64,000 bases of DNA from Prostheceraeus crozeri. Taxonomy: Eukaryota > Platyhelminthes > Polycladida > Euryleptidae. Location of the stretch: assembly GCA_907163375.1 (NCBI GenBank), contig CAJQUW010004726.1, positions 62,001-126,000 of the forward strand, in the 5' to 3' direction. Below the pieces are notes generated by a model. That model ran no database searches, was not told where the DNA came from, and worked only from the letters and a program-made list of their open reading frames with translations. The first letter of the stretch is position 1. Each line of letters starts with the position of its first letter. The position numbers and the translations under genes were made by a program. Of the stretch, positions 63,294 through 64,000 are shown in pieces.

Positions 63294-64000
63294 ATGGAAG
63301 AAACAAAAGTGGATGAAACAAAAGTGGAAGAAACCGCAAGAATATATCCTTCGTTATCATATGAACGTAGTTCTACTTTAATGGACATTGAAAAAATGAA
63401 CATTGAAAAAATGAACAAAGAAAAACACAAAGATAGAGTACGCTATATGAAAGATAAAGAATCTCAATTATTATTAAGATTAGAGCATTATAAAAAATTA
63501 AGAAAGAGATGGACTAAAGTTAAGAATGTAACACAAGGAATTGGCATATTCTTAACAATAAGTTTAGGTGCTTTAACAATTGTTATATCTTCAGGTGTTT
63601 TAGTAATTCCAGTAGTTGCTACAGCTTTAACAGGTACGGGTGTTTTTGCAACTTCTCTTGTTACAATGTTAGATAAATCTTTAATAACTAAGAAACGAAA
63701 ATCATTAAAAACTAAGCATTTACATATTAAAGAAGGCTATGATAAACTACATTACTACTTTCAAAGAGTATGTGATGATAATGTTATTACGTTAGATGAG
63801 ATTGAAAAATTTGATCAAATAGCTAATGAAGTAAATCAAACCTTTCAATTACAGTCCGAAAAAGTTGATGATAAGAATAAACAGGATGGCAAAATTTCTA
63901 GTGATGTTAAAACTTTTCCTGGTGGTAAAATTTCTAATGAAGAAAATGATAAAATTTTTTTAGAAGAGTTAAAAACTTTAAGCGAAAATTTAAGCAAAAC
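63294..64000 (+). CDS. Membrane protein of a Polinton-like element (runs off window)
   Basis: An open frame of at least 235 codons from the ATG at 63,294, with no stop before the window end. Domain order: a charged N-terminus with EKMN repeats; a basic helix (LEHYKKLRKRWTKVKN); a hydrophobic hairpin of two segments around residues 83-125 (GIGIFLTISLGALTIVI; GVLVIPVVATALTGTG); a Lys-rich stretch; a helical C-terminal domain (NVITLDEIEKFDQIANEV). This helix-TM-TM-helix plan with a 'D-hydrophobic-ITLDE' turn resembles accessory proteins I know from Polinton-type elements, though I cannot name the family. Starts 19 bp inside the repeat arm. Confidence 0.65.
   Translation, partial: MEETKVDETKVEETARIYPSLSYERSSTLMDIEKMNIEKMNKEKHKDRVRYMKDKESQLLLRLEHYKKLRKRWTKVKNVTQGIGIFLTISLGALTIVISSGVLVIPVVATALTGTGVFATSLVTMLDKSLITKKRKSLKTKHLHIKEGYDKLHYYFQRVCDDNVITLDEIEKFDQIANEVNQTFQLQSEKVDDKNKQDGKISSDVKTFPGGKISNEENDKIFLEELKTLSENLSK

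Overview
This is metazoan (non-bacterial) nuclear DNA, packed with mobile elements and with very few recognisable host exons. Consensus GT-AG introns, TATA-box promoters, tRNA-derived SINE-like units, a TTAGGG-type telomere-like tract and eukaryote-only transposon families (PIF/Harbinger, piggyBac, Crypton, hAT, Penelope-like, Polinton/Maverick) all point to an animal, probably a marine or other invertebrate. I cannot name the species. Nearly every transposon gene carries stops or frameshifts, so most of the window is decaying.

Layout. 1-2.8 kb: end of a virus-like integrating element (a phospholipase A2 domain fused to a truncated retroviral-type integrase, two minus-strand ORFs, then a repeat arm). 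3-23.4 kb: relics of two Harbinger elements (7.1-10.8 kb), a Crypton tyrosine recombinase (12.3-13.5 kb), a piggyBac copy with visible ends (15.4-17.4 kb), three copies of a ~500-bp dispersed repeat, an EGF-like terminal exon and a small secreted cysteine-rich ORF. 23,488-41,788: an 18.3-kb Polinton/adintovirus-like provirus bounded by ~335-bp terminal inverted repeats and a perfect 6-bp target duplication (GATATT). It holds protein-primed-type PolB in three rearranged copies, an integrase tail, penton-like, pX-like and hexon-like capsid genes, an adenain-type protease, a TATA-binding-protein-like gene and a multi-exon gene of unknown function. 41.8-47.9 kb: two candidate host exons, a Penelope-like GIY-YIG relic, AT microsatellites and a hAT relic. 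47,949-62,812: a 14.9-kb block with inverted-repeat arms of about 3.8 and 4.05 kb around a 7-kb core. Its genes are short, TATA-driven and partly spliced, and match nothing I recognise. 62.8-64 kb: a hairpin microsatellite, then a repeat arm inverted relative to the one at 2.5 kb, followed by a membrane-protein gene that runs off the window.

How things fit together. In the Polinton the capsid, protease and polymerase genes are standard modules of a virus-like integrating element, but the integrase core and packaging ATPase are missing and most genes are broken, so this copy should be immobile. The TBP-like gene would give such an element its own transcription factor. The 14.9-kb inverted-repeat element is the best candidate for an undescribed system: duplicated inward-facing promoters with a tiny conserved first exon, cassette differences between its arms, and a structured 3' repeat shared by two genes. 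The two half-elements at the window edges carry matching, oppositely oriented arms and may be two copies of one compact (about 4-5 kb) PLA2-integrase element.
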